A stretch of DNA of 36,487 nucleotides from a virus, in IMG/VR virus record IMGVR_UViG_3300042307_000160, positions 1 through 36,487 of that record. One strand, 5' to 3'. Below, piece by piece: positions 17,514-25,105 of the stretch; the stretch's first letter is position 1, and every line of letters starts with the position of its first letter. A program made the position numbers and the translations under genes. The notes beneath the pieces were generated by a model, which ran no database searches, was not told the origin of the DNA, and saw only the letters and a program-made list of their open reading frames with translations.

Positions 17514-18104
17514 ATGGACAAAAATTTACCGTTATATAGGTTGGTAATTACTGACAATGAAGAAGGACAGGAAGAAGTAGACTATGTAGCATTAGTTGAG
17601 TATCCGGCTATTCAAAAAAACTTTGTTGCATTTAATAACAGAATGAAGTTTGTAGCCAATGATGAGCAGAGAATAGTATCAGGCCCTTTGATGATTGCAG
17701 ACCTACCTATTTATAGGAGAGATGAAGAAGGAGAATACTATGTAGTATTTACAGGAGAGGAAATTAAGAAGATAGTTCAAAGATTCTTTAAAAAAGGCTA
17801 TCAGTCAAAAGTTAATGTAGAACATGAAAAGGCTATTGATGGTGTATATATGTTTGAAAGCTACATTATTGACAGAGCAAGAGGTGTTAATCCACCAAAA
17901 GGCTTTGAAGACATAGCAGATGGTTCATGGTTTGGTAGTTTCAAGGTTGAAAATGATAAGATATGGGAGGAAGTAAAGGCAGGTACATTTAATGGATTCT
18001 CTGTTGAAGGCTTATTTAGGTATGAAAGGACAGGCAAAGTAGTAACTCCGGAGGAGGAAGTAATGAATGAGATATTTAAAATTTTAGCACAAATTGAACA
18101 TTAA
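17514..18104 (+). CDS. Prohead protease, XkdF-like
   Basis: The 196-residue protein starts with PLYRLVITDNEEGQEEVDYVALVEYPAI, followed by GPLMIADLPIYRRDEEGEYYVVF, NVEHEKAIDGVYMFESYIID and later GSWFGSFKVENDKIWEEVKAGTFNGFSVEG. This corresponds to the XkdF-like family encoded before scaffold and capsid genes; H (in NVEH) and S (in GFSVEG) are candidate catalytic residues. It would degrade the scaffold and trim the capsid protein. Its position before the scaffold-like gene agrees. Confidence 0.75.
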   Translation: MDKNLPLYRLVITDNEEGQEEVDYVALVEYPAIQKNFVAFNNRMKFVANDEQRIVSGPLMIADLPIYRRDEEGEYYVVFTGEEIKKIVQRFFKKGYQSKVNVEHEKAIDGVYMFESYIIDRARGVNPPKGFEDIADGSWFGSFKVENDKIWEEVKAGTFNGFSVEGLFRYERTGKVVTPEEEVMNEIFKILAQIEH

Positions 18105-18113
18105 ACAATAATT

Positions 18114-18126
18114 AATATTTAGTATT
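18114..18126 (+). promoter_or_regulatory. Late-gene box AATATTTA five bases before ATG (copy 4)
   Basis: AATATTTA at 18,114-18,121 is followed by GTATT and the scaffold ATG at 18,127. ATTGAACA occurs 17 bases upstream of the box, as before copy 3. Confidence 0.4.
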
Positions 18127-18735
18127 ATGAACGCAAAAGAAGCATTAGTAGAAATCAAGAAATTGTTATTTACAGAAAATGTAGATACACAAGCAAAATT
18201 CGCATTGACCGAAGGAAAATTGGTTGATGGAACTGTCGTTAGCTACGACCTAGAAACAGCAGAAATCTATGTTGTTGGTGCAGATGGAGTTTCAGTACCT
18301 GCTCCTGTTGGAGAACATCAATTAGAATCAGGAGAAATCGTTGTTGTAATTGAAGAAGGTAAAATTGCCGAAGTTAAAAAGGCAGAAGAAGCACCAAAAG
18401 TAGAAGTAGAAGTTGAGGCGGCTGATGACACAAAAGAAGATGTACCTGCGGAAGAACCTAAGAAAGATGAAGCAATGGCTAAGTTTGAGGAGGCAGTAGC
18501 AAGTTTATCAGCAAAAGTTGATGACTTAGCAGCACAGGTAGATGAACTAAAAAAGAAGAATGAATCAATGAAAGAAGCAGTTAAGTTATCTGCTGAAATT
18601 ATTGAGTCATTAGCAAAAGAACCAAGCGACAAGGCAATTACACAGCCAAATAATTTTCAGAAAGTATTAAAGTCTGAAAAGGATGACAGATTTAACAATT
18701 TACAAAAAGCATTTCAAAATTTAAAAAACAAATAA
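18127..18735 (+). CDS. Scaffold-like protein
   Basis: A 202-residue, strongly acidic and then charged protein. Residues about 1-80 form a small beta-rich part, 80-120 a Glu/Lys/Pro-rich linker, and about 120-165 a coiled coil (KVDDLAAQVDELKKKNESM). The basic C-terminus (FNNLQKAFQNLKNK) could bind the capsid protein. Composition and place between protease and major capsid gene are typical of phage scaffolds. The stop is one base before the capsid gene start codon. Confidence 0.7.
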   Translation: MNAKEALVEIKKLLFTENVDTQAKFALTEGKLVDGTVVSYDLETAEIYVVGADGVSVPAPVGEHQLESGEIVVVIEEGKIAEVKKAEEAPKVEVEVEAADDTKEDVPAEEPKKDEAMAKFEEAVASLSAKVDDLAAQVDELKKKNESMKEAVKLSAEIIESLAKEPSDKAITQPNNFQKVLKSEKDDRFNNLQKAFQNLKNK

Positions 18736-18736
18736 G

Positions 18737-19687
18737 ATGGCATTAGATTTATCAGCACTTACGAACTATGTTAAAGAAAATGAGCAACAGCTAACTGCTG
18801 CCGCTATCTTCTCAGCAAAGACAGCTTCTTTAATTGAAGCAAAAGGTAATGTTCAAGTTGGCATCAAGTCAGCAGAGACAATCAATATTTTAACAACAGA
18901 TGCAGTATTTCAATCAGGTGGTACTTGCGGTTTCAATGCTAGTGGTACTACTACTATTACGCAAAGAACAATTACAGTAGGTAAGATTAAGATTCAAGAA
19001 GCAATCTGCCCTAAGGTATTTGAAGCTAAGTACACTCAAAAAGCATTGAAAGAAGGTAGCCAATACGATTATATGGCTTATGCAACTGAGTATAGCAACC
19101 AAAAGATTGCTAAAATTGGTGCAGCATTAGAAACTGCAATTTGGCAAGGCGATACCGCTAGTGGTACAGCTAACCTAAATAAATTTAATGGTTTTGCGAC
19201 TATTATTAACGCACTAGGTTTTGGTGGTGCAGGAGACCCTATCAATGGTAATGTTAGTGCATTAACTACTTTGACTAAGGCAAATGTTAGAACTGCTGTT
19301 GATGAGATTTTCTTATCAATCCCTGCTGCATTGTTAGACAAAGATGATTTTGTAATCTTCGCAGGTAATGATACATTTAGAGAATACATTGTAGCACTTC
19401 GTGAAGCTAACTTATTCCACTATGCAGTTGATGCTGCTAACATGGAAGTTACAGTTCCCGGTACAAATGTTAAGTTAATCGGTGTTAACGGATTAAATGG
19501 TACTGACTACATGGTTGGTGTATGTATGAGCAATATGTATCTTGGTACAGATATGTTAAACGAGCAAGATAAGTTTGAGTTGTTCTATGCAAAAGAGGCA
19601 GATGAAATGAGATTTGTAGTAGAATTCAAACTAGGCTGTCAGTTAGCATTTACTGATGAAGTTGTATTTTGGAAGAAAGCATCTTAG
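18737..19687 (+). CDS. Major capsid protein
   Basis: The 316-residue protein follows protease and scaffold genes and has a helical N-terminal region (LSALTNYVKENEQQLTAAAI), a central SQYDYMAYATEYSNQKIAKIGAALETAIWQGD segment (outlined), and a C-terminal part with FELFYAKEADEMRF and FKLGCQLAF. This is the normal layout of an HK97-fold capsid protein in phages of this type. Fold assignment rests on position and general pattern. A hairpin lies 16 bases beyond the stop. Confidence 0.8.
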   Translation: MALDLSALTNYVKENEQQLTAAAIFSAKTASLIEAKGNVQVGIKSAETINILTTDAVFQSGGTCGFNASGTTTITQRTITVGKIKIQEAICPKVFEAKYTQKALKEGSQYDYMAYATEYSNQKIAKIGAALETAIWQGDTASGTANLNKFNGFATIINALGFGGAGDPINGNVSALTTLTKANVRTAVDEIFLSIPAALLDKDDFVIFAGNDTFREYIVALREANLFHYAVDAANMEVTVPGTNVKLIGVNGLNGTDYMVGVCMSNMYLGTDMLNEQDKFELFYAKEADEMRFVVEFKLGCQLAFTDEVVFWKKAS

Positions 19688-19702
19688 TAGAAAAAATATA
19701 AT

Positions 19703-19724
19703 GGGCGGAGGTAATACTTCGCCC
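19703..19724 (+). terminator. Hairpin after the major capsid gene
   Basis: GGGCGGAG at 19,703-19,710 pairs with CTTCGCCC at 19,717-19,724 (eight pairs including one G-T) around a six-base loop. It is not followed by a T run, so it may be an attenuator or an mRNA 3'-end stabiliser for the abundant capsid message, not a full terminator. Confidence 0.55.
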
Positions 19725-19746
19725 TTAACTAATAAAATTAAATAAA

Positions 19747-20250
19747 ATGGCATGTGCATTAACACAAGGGTATACCCTAGATTGTAAGGATAGTATAGGT
19801 GGCTTACAGTCAGTATATTTTGCTCCATGGGAAGATTTAGGTACTGTTACTGTCGCAGCAGGAGTTGTTACTACTCTTACAATGGATGTTGGTAAGAAAT
19901 TTTACCAATATGAACTTGTAAAAGAAAGTTCTAACTTTGCAGAAGCAGTAAATACTAATGTACAAAACGGTACAGTATTTTATGCTCAAACTTTGGAAGT
20001 AATTTTGAATAAATTACAAGTTAACACAAGAAATGAAATCTTGTTGTTAGCAAAGAATCGTTTAGCTGTTATTGTTGTAGATAATAACGGAGACAAATGG
20101 TTTTTAGGTCAAAGCTACGGCTTAGATTTAACAGGTGGTGGTAGTGGTTCAGGTACAGCTTTTGGAGACAGAAGTGGTTACACTTTAACCTTCACAGGTA
20201 ACGAAAAGGAGTTAGCTCCAAAAGTTACTGCTGCTATACCTATCGTTTAG
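19747..20250 (+). CDS. Putative structural protein (possible tail tube or head decoration)
   Basis: A 167-residue protein beginning with ACALTQGYTLDCKDSIGGLQSVYFA, a start I associate with structural proteins of Bacteroidetes phages. The middle is beta-rich and helical (AQTLEVILNKLQVNTRNEILLLAKN), followed by a Gly/Ser loop (GGGSGSGTAFGD) and GYTLTFTGNEKE. These features would suit a tail tube subunit, which is otherwise not identified in this genome. It lies between two hairpins, so may be a separately transcribed, abundant product. Role is inferred. Confidence 0.6.
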   Translation: MACALTQGYTLDCKDSIGGLQSVYFAPWEDLGTVTVAAGVVTTLTMDVGKKFYQYELVKESSNFAEAVNTNVQNGTVFYAQTLEVILNKLQVNTRNEILLLAKNRLAVIVVDNNGDKWFLGQSYGLDLTGGGSGSGTAFGDRSGYTLTFTGNEKELAPKVTAAIPIV

Positions 20251-20287
20251 GATTTGGTTTGTTTTAATATGGTAGTAAACATTAGTT

Positions 20288-20313
20288 CCCCCTTTTTAGG
20301 GGGTTCTTTTTTT
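20288..20313 (+). terminator. Rho-independent terminator
   Basis: CCCCCT at 20,288-20,293 pairs with AGGGGG at 20,298-20,303 around a four-T loop, followed by TTCTTTTTTT. It would end the transcript from the capsid and 19,747 genes. A late-gene box lies 20 bases downstream. Confidence 0.85.
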
Positions 20314-20333
20314 ATGTACAAGTTTGACTAATT

Positions 20334-20346
20334 TATATTTAATTGT
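20334..20346 (+). promoter_or_regulatory. Late-gene box TATATTTA five bases before ATG (copy 5)
   Basis: TATATTTA at 20,334-20,341 is followed by ATTGT and the ATG at 20,347. It lies directly after a strong terminator, so some promoter is needed here; a TTTA ends 19 bases upstream of the box. This copy best supports a promoter reading. Confidence 0.5.
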
Positions 20347-20703
20347 ATGGTTGCTATAAGAAAAGGACAAAATAATCACATTTATATTGCATTAACTGAT
20401 AAAAGGTTGACAAGTAGCAATGCTTATACCTTTAAATTTGTTAATGAAGTAACTAATGAAGAAATTAGTTTAAATTTGACTGATATTAGTAGTTTTACTG
20501 CTAGATATTCAAAGTTTCTAATCCTAACAGCATCTTTTAACGCAAGTACAGTAGGATTTTGGAGATATTATGTTACACAGACCGGCAGTGGTGCTACTGT
20601 GATAGCAACAGGAAAGATGGAATTGACTGCGGACAATTTGAGCAATACGGAGGTAGTTAGATACCAAGGTTATGTTGGCTCATATAAAACATATACAGTA
20701 TGA
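20347..20703 (+). CDS. Hypothetical structural-region protein
   Basis: A 118-residue, beta-rich protein with TFKFVNEVTNEEISLNLTD, GFWRYYVTQTGSG and a C-terminal SNTEVVRYQGYVG. I do not recognise a named family. It overlaps the portal gene by four bases (ATGA), so it is translated with it and is probably a head or connector component. Confidence 0.6.
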   Translation: MVAIRKGQNNHIYIALTDKRLTSSNAYTFKFVNEVTNEEISLNLTDISSFTARYSKFLILTASFNASTVGFWRYYVTQTGSGATVIATGKMELTADNLSNTEVVRYQGYVGSYKTYTV

Positions 20704-22727
20704 TAAAACTATTGAAGTTTGACCAAGTTCCTTTGCCTATTTACAAAGAAGTAAAAGGTAAAGATTGGATTTATTACGGAGAGAAGAATGACTATCCTGA
20801 CTACTTGTTGAGGATTTATAACAATTCAGCAAAGCATAACGCAATTGTAACAGGTAAGGTTGATTATATCTGCGGTAATGGTTGGGATGTAAAGGCTGAG
20901 GATGAGATGGAGAAAGCTAAGGCTTACGGCATCATTGAAAAAGTCAATAATAAGGAAGAAAGTTTAACGGAGTTGACTAAAAAGTTGACTACTGACTTGA
21001 TGATTTTCGGTGGCTACTACTTACAAGTTATTTGGACAAAAGGAACAGGAGAAATAGCTGAATTATACCATATAGACTACTATAAAGTTCGTACTAACGC
21101 AGATAATAGTGAGTTTTATGTATCAGACCAATGGATTAAGAACGGAAATGTTAATCCAAGACCTGAATATGCTACATTCCCGGCATTTAATGCTAACAAT
21201 CCAAAAGGTAGTCAGATTTTGTACTTCAAGGAGTACAGAGCAGGAGCAAATACATACAGTTTACCTGATTACAGAGGTGCAATATCCTATATAGAACTAG
21301 ATATAAGTATCGGAGAGTATCATTTGAATACTATCAATAACGGTATGTTTAGTTCTAAGTTAATTAACTTGAACGGAGGTAAAGTAAGTCAGGAAGAAGA
21401 AGACAGAATTGAAAGACAGTTTAAAGATAAGTTCTCCGGCAGCAAGAATGCAGGAAAATTCATGTTAGCATTTAACGATAGCAAGGATAATGAACCTTCT
21501 ATTATTGATTTAAGCGGTACGGAGTTAGATAAGCACTTTGATTTATTGAATAAGACTGTACAGCAGGAGATTTTTAGCGGTCATAAAGTAACAAGTCCTA
21601 TGTTATTCGGTATTAAGACCGAAGGGCAGCTTGGAGGTCGTGCGGAATTGCGTGAGGCAAGTGAGTTGTTCCAAAATACCTATGTAAATGCTAAACAGAA
21701 GGCAATTGAAGAAGTATTTAACTATTTGTATAGTTTTAATGATGTTTTGGCTCAGTTTGAGTTAAATAAAACAGAACCTATCAATTTTGAGTTTAGTGAG
21801 GCTATCATTAGTGCCAATATGACTCAGGATGAAATTCGTGAGAAGTTAGGATTGCCACAAATCATAAAAGTAGAAAGTAATTCCTCGCAAGAAGTTATCA
21901 ATGCTTTAAATTCATTGAATCCAACCATCTTACAGAAAGTAATGGAGAACATGGATACTAATGAAATAAGAGGCTTAATAGGCTTAACTGCCAAGCAGGA
22001 TACAATTACCCCAACAGAACCACAAAACCCGACAATAGGCGGCTTAGAGGCTAACAATGACGGATTTGACCAACATAAACACATCAATTGTAGTCATTCA
22101 GACAAAGATGAAGATATATTGGCTCATTTTGAAGGTAAGGGAGTACCAAAAGAGTTTTTTAAAGTAGTTCAAGAAGATAAACTGATGTTTAATAGCATGG
22201 ATGAGTTTATCAAGGAAGAATTATTCGTAGATTATATACTAAATGAAGTTCAGGAGAACATCTTAGGAGTAATTAAGGCTAATCCTAACGCAACAATTGA
22301 TGATATTGCACAGAAAGTAGGTGTTAGCAAGGCTATTGTAACGGATAGATTGAATACTTTGATTGATGATAATGTTATCAAGGAGAAAATTAATAGACAA
22401 GGATTGATTACAAGAAGTCTTACAAAGATTGGAGAAACGGCTATCAGAAAGTTGACTCCGATTACCTCCTACAAGGTGTTGTATTCATACGAAGAAAGAC
22501 CCGGCATTCCGGCATTGAAAGGTCAAAGCAGACCGCTTTGTCAAAGATTATACGGCAGTGGTATGTTCTTTACACGAGAGGAGATACAGAATATTAGCAA
22601 TCAGCTAGGTTATTCAGTGTTTTTATTGTGCGGAGGTTGGTATCACAACCCTAAAACAGGCAGAAATACTCCATATTGCCGTCATGAATGGAGAAGAAAT
22701 GTAGTAATTGAAAAAACATCAAGATGA
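20700..22727 (+). CDS. Portal protein with winged-helix and MuF-like C-terminal extension
   Basis: The first about 430 residues look like a phage portal: DWIYYGEKNDYPDYLLRIY near the start, VTGKVDYICGNGW, then later GGRAELREASELFQNTYV and EAIISANMTQDEIREKLGLP. The 675-residue protein then continues unusually. About residues 523-565 read as a winged helix (PNATIDDIAQKVGVSKAIV followed by LIDDNVIKEKI), and residues about 593-675 (SYEERPGIPA, RPLCQRLY, FTREEIQNIS, CGGWYHN, CRHEWRRNV) resemble the C-terminal cysteine/histidine segment of Mu gpF-like head proteins. It would form the DNA channel of the head, with the extension probably inside the capsid. Confidence 0.85.
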   Translation: MIKLLKFDQVPLPIYKEVKGKDWIYYGEKNDYPDYLLRIYNNSAKHNAIVTGKVDYICGNGWDVKAEDEMEKAKAYGIIEKVNNKEESLTELTKKLTTDLMIFGGYYLQVIWTKGTGEIAELYHIDYYKVRTNADNSEFYVSDQWIKNGNVNPRPEYATFPAFNANNPKGSQILYFKEYRAGANTYSLPDYRGAISYIELDISIGEYHLNTINNGMFSSKLINLNGGKVSQEEEDRIERQFKDKFSGSKNAGKFMLAFNDSKDNEPSIIDLSGTELDKHFDLLNKTVQQEIFSGHKVTSPMLFGIKTEGQLGGRAELREASELFQNTYVNAKQKAIEEVFNYLYSFNDVLAQFELNKTEPINFEFSEAIISANMTQDEIREKLGLPQIIKVESNSSQEVINALNSLNPTILQKVMENMDTNEIRGLIGLTAKQDTITPTEPQNPTIGGLEANNDGFDQHKHINCSHSDKDEDILAHFEGKGVPKEFFKVVQEDKLMFNSMDEFIKEELFVDYILNEVQENILGVIKANPNATIDDIAQKVGVSKAIVTDRLNTLIDDNVIKEKINRQGLITRSLTKIGETAIRKLTPITSYKVLYSYEERPGIPALKGQSRPLCQRLYGSGMFFTREEIQNISNQLGYSVFLLCGGWYHNPKTGRNTPYCRHEWRRNVVIEKTSR

Positions 22728-23317
22728 GTGCGAATATTTTAATGATTTCAGAGCAGTCTTTTAAAGACTTTACGGTAGCAAGTAATAACATTGACCTAAA
22801 AAATGTTACGCAAGTTATCAAAATGACTCAGGATAGATATATCCACCCGATATGTGGTACGGCTTTGTACGATAAGATACTAGCATTGATTAGTGCAGGT
22901 ACGATTACCAATGTAGGTAACGCAGTTTACAAGACATTTTTGGATGATTACTTAACTGATACTCTATTCAATTATGTTTTAGGAGAATTGCCAATGGCTA
23001 TGCAGTATAAGTTTGTGAACAAAGGAGTAGTAAAAAGAACAAGTGAGAATATACAAGAACCTTCATTTGCAGAGTTGCAGAGTATAAGTCAGTATTATAA
23101 AGGTTATGCAGAATGGTATGCGGAAAGAAGTATCAATTACTTATGTGCAAATAGCACTTTGTACCCTGAATACTTGAATCCCGGCAGTGATGTTACGACT
23201 ATACAGCCTGTTGCAAATCAATACAAGGTTGCAATTAATTTAGGCAGGGGAGACTACGAAGACCACAGACCTTATTCAGAAAGATACCAAGGAAACAGAT
23301 ACAAAAAACCATTCTAG
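22724..23317 (+). CDS. Putative head-tail connector protein
   Basis: A 197-residue protein with mostly helical sequence: ISEQSFKDFTVASNNIDLKN, QDRYIHPICGTALYDKIL and LDDYLTDTLFNYVLGELPM. This resembles the small connector proteins that follow portal genes in Bacteroidetes phages (my memory places it near a DUF6712-type family, not verified). It overlaps the portal gene by four bases and probably closes the filled head. Confidence 0.55.
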   Translation: MSANILMISEQSFKDFTVASNNIDLKNVTQVIKMTQDRYIHPICGTALYDKILALISAGTITNVGNAVYKTFLDDYLTDTLFNYVLGELPMAMQYKFVNKGVVKRTSENIQEPSFAELQSISQYYKGYAEWYAERSINYLCANSTLYPEYLNPGSDVTTIQPVANQYKVAINLGRGDYEDHRPYSERYQGNRYKKPF

Positions 23318-23318
23318 T

Positions 23319-23459
23319 ATGGCTTACAGTAAAAATGAAAAAAAACTAAAAGAATATTTAAAAAAGCAAGATGACACTAAGCAACCTAATAAGCAAATTA
23401 AAGGCAATTCAGGTAAGCCATCCAATGATAAGAACCTTCGGAGAAGGAGACATCTATGA
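23319..23459 (+). CDS. Possible small basic protein (46 residues)
   Basis: The ATG at 23,319 overlaps the connector stop region (TAGTATGG) and opens a 46-residue frame starting MAYSKNEKKLKEYLKKQ, very basic, ending in NLRRRRHL. The last 89 bases overlap the next gene in another frame, which argues for caution. Its tight fit after the connector stop and plausible start support it. Confidence 0.4.
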   Translation: MAYSKNEKKLKEYLKKQDDTKQPNKQIKGNSGKPSNDKNLRRRRHL

Positions 23460-23802
23460 TTATGTAGATAATGGAGGCGAAATTGAATATCCTGTAATGT
23501 GGACTGTTGTGAAGCCGTCTACATTTAGTGCCGGTGTTATGAGGTACAGACTTGTTTTATTATTTGCGGATTTATTGACTGAGGATAAGAGTAATAACTT
23601 ACAAATTCAGTCAGACCAATTGTTAGTAGCATTAGATGTTTTGTCTAAGTTAAAGTTAGATAATACCTATTCGTTCAATACCAATCAACAAGCTAATATA
23701 GATTTTTTTGAGGAGAGATTTGATGATTTCACTGCCGGTGTAAGCATTGACATTGAGATTATTGACCCTCAGCCTTTGAATTTATGTCAATTCCCTAATT
23801 AA
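23371..23802 (+). CDS. Putative tail terminator / neck protein
   Basis: A 143-residue protein with a helical start (LSNLISKLKAIQVSHPMIRTF), then EYPVMWTVVKPSTFSAGVMRYRLVLLFADLL, and helix-rich middle. The mix of N-terminal helix and beta strands, and the place after portal and connector genes, suit a tail terminator or neck protein. No named family recognised. Confidence 0.5.
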   Translation: MTLSNLISKLKAIQVSHPMIRTFGEGDIYDYVDNGGEIEYPVMWTVVKPSTFSAGVMRYRLVLLFADLLTEDKSNNLQIQSDQLLVALDVLSKLKLDNTYSFNTNQQANIDFFEERFDDFTAGVSIDIEIIDPQPLNLCQFPN

Positions 23803-23812
23803 TAGAACTTAT

Positions 23813-24031
23813 ATGAATATGTTATCAAAAGATGAGATTGGAGTGCCGTCAACGCTAGGAGCAATACTGTTTAATGGAATGCAGCTAATGGGTGTAGAGT
23901 TAGTAAATGTCGTATTTACATGGATTATATCAATATTGTCCATTATATACCTCGTATATAAAATTAAAAACGAAAAGCAGAGTTATGATAGACGACAAGA
24001 CAATAGAGAGGATAGCGATTCTGCATCCTAA
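23813..24031 (+). CDS. Small membrane protein, holin candidate
   Basis: A 72-residue protein with a hydrophobic stretch at about residues 27-49 (VELVNVVFTWIISILSIIYLVYKI) and a charged C-terminal tail rich in Asp, Arg and Ser. It overlaps the endolysin gene by 47 bases. A charged tail and position before the endolysin match small phage holins, but the composite protein at 24,467 is another holin candidate. Confidence 0.6.
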   Translation: MNMLSKDEIGVPSTLGAILFNGMQLMGVELVNVVFTWIISILSIIYLVYKIKNEKQSYDRRQDNREDSDSAS

Positions 24032-24470
24032 ATTAAGAGAAGAAGCAAAGGATATATACTTTGAAATTAGTGCAGCATTAACAGGCAAAGCATTTTGTAG
24101 GTTTACTCATACACTAAGAACATTTGCAGAGCAGGATGCTATATATGCACAAGGTAGAACCACAAAAGGACCTATTGTATCAATGGCAAGAGCCGGTTTG
24201 AGTCCTCATAACTATGGTTTGGCTATTGATATTGTTTTGATAGACAATAAGAAGGCTATATGGGATACTAAGATGGATTTTGATGGAGATGGTAAGTCTG
24301 ATTGGATGGAAGTGGTAGCAATTTTTAAGCAATATGGTTGGACTTGGGGTGGAGATTGGAAGTTTAAAGATGCTCCGCACTTTGAAAAGACATTTGGATA
24401 CAGCACTAGAAGCCTTTTGAATATGTATAATAGTGGCAAGGTAGACAAAAACAACTATGTATTAATATGA
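23985..24470 (+). CDS. M15 family peptidase endolysin (L-Ala-D-Glu type) with calcium loop
   Basis: The ATG at 23,985 gives 161 residues; the frame is open upstream but lies inside the holin gene. SPHNYGLAID at 73-82 supplies the zinc ligands H75 and D82, and PHFE at 131-134 supplies H132, as in VanY/M15 peptidases that cut the peptide stems of peptidoglycan. Between them, D98-F-D100-G-D102-G-K-S-D106 forms an EF-hand-like loop, recalling the calcium-activated T5 endolysin. No signal peptide, so release depends on a holin. Overlaps the next gene by four bases. Confidence 0.85.
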   Translation: MIDDKTIERIAILHPKLREEAKDIYFEISAALTGKAFCRFTHTLRTFAEQDAIYAQGRTTKGPIVSMARAGLSPHNYGLAIDIVLIDNKKAIWDTKMDFDGDGKSDWMEVVAIFKQYGWTWGGDWKFKDAPHFEKTFGYSTRSLLNMYNSGKVDKNNYVLI

Positions 24471-25105
24471 AACTGAATTACTACAAGCAATGGAAAACAA
24501 CAAGTCTAGGATTGATAATTATAGTAGCTTCTATAACAAGTGTGTTTGTCAAGGAGATACTATGGTCAGATGCTATTATTGGTATAGCAGTTGGACTGAT
24601 GCTCGTTTTTTCCCCCGATACCATTTTAGATAAAATTAATAGGCTAATAAAGGTATTGATTGTATTCTCTTTTACAAGTTGTATGAGTGAGAAGAAATTG
24701 GCACAAGTATGTGCTGATAAGTTTCCTATTAAAGATAGCACAGTTATTATTGAAAGAGTTGATACTACCTATCAGTATATTAAAGGAGATAGCATTAAAA
24801 TTCCGTTTTATTTAAAAGGAGAAGTAGTTTATAAAGATACAATTTGCCCACCTGTTAGAGTGCCACAAGTAACAAAGACAAAGGAGAAGATTGTATATCA
24901 AGAAAACACAGCTAAGTTAGCTATTAAGGACAATATTATATACAACCTTAATAAAAGTGTGCATGAGCATCTAAAAGAGATAGATGAATTGAAGAAAAGT
25001 AATGAGTCTTTGATAAAATTTAGAAATATAGTGTTAGGTATCATGTTTGTAATTGTTTTAGCTACATTCATTATTGCCTTCATACAAGCAAAACGATTAT
25101 GGTAA
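24467..25105 (+). CDS. Apparent holin / unimolecular spanin composite
   Basis: The 212-residue protein has two hydrophobic segments at about 13-28 and 34-48, as in small holins. Directly after them comes a lipoprotein-like signal, RLIKVLIVFSFTSC with Cys72, then a charged, partly coiled periplasmic-type stretch, and a C-terminal membrane segment at about 187-207. A lipobox plus C-terminal membrane segment is the layout of unimolecular spanins, which fuse inner and outer membranes at the end of lysis. No ATG precedes the lipobox, so this appears to be one polypeptide with both functions. It overlaps genes on both sides. Assignment is by topology only. Confidence 0.6.
   Translation: MKLNYYKQWKTTSLGLIIIVASITSVFVKEILWSDAIIGIAVGLMLVFSPDTILDKINRLIKVLIVFSFTSCMSEKKLAQVCADKFPIKDSTVIIERVDTTYQYIKGDSIKIPFYLKGEVVYKDTICPPVRVPQVTKTKEKIVYQENTAKLAIKDNIIYNLNKSVHEHLKEIDELKKSNESLIKFRNIVLGIMFVIVLATFIIAFIQAKRLW

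Noticed and set aside
18318-18632. Minus-strand open frame in the scaffold gene
   Set aside because: Low-complexity Ser/Thr/Ala product caused by the Glu/Lys/Ala-rich sense sequence.
23319-23459. Firm gene call for the 46-residue frame
   Set aside because: More than half overlaps the next gene, so it is kept only as a low-confidence feature.
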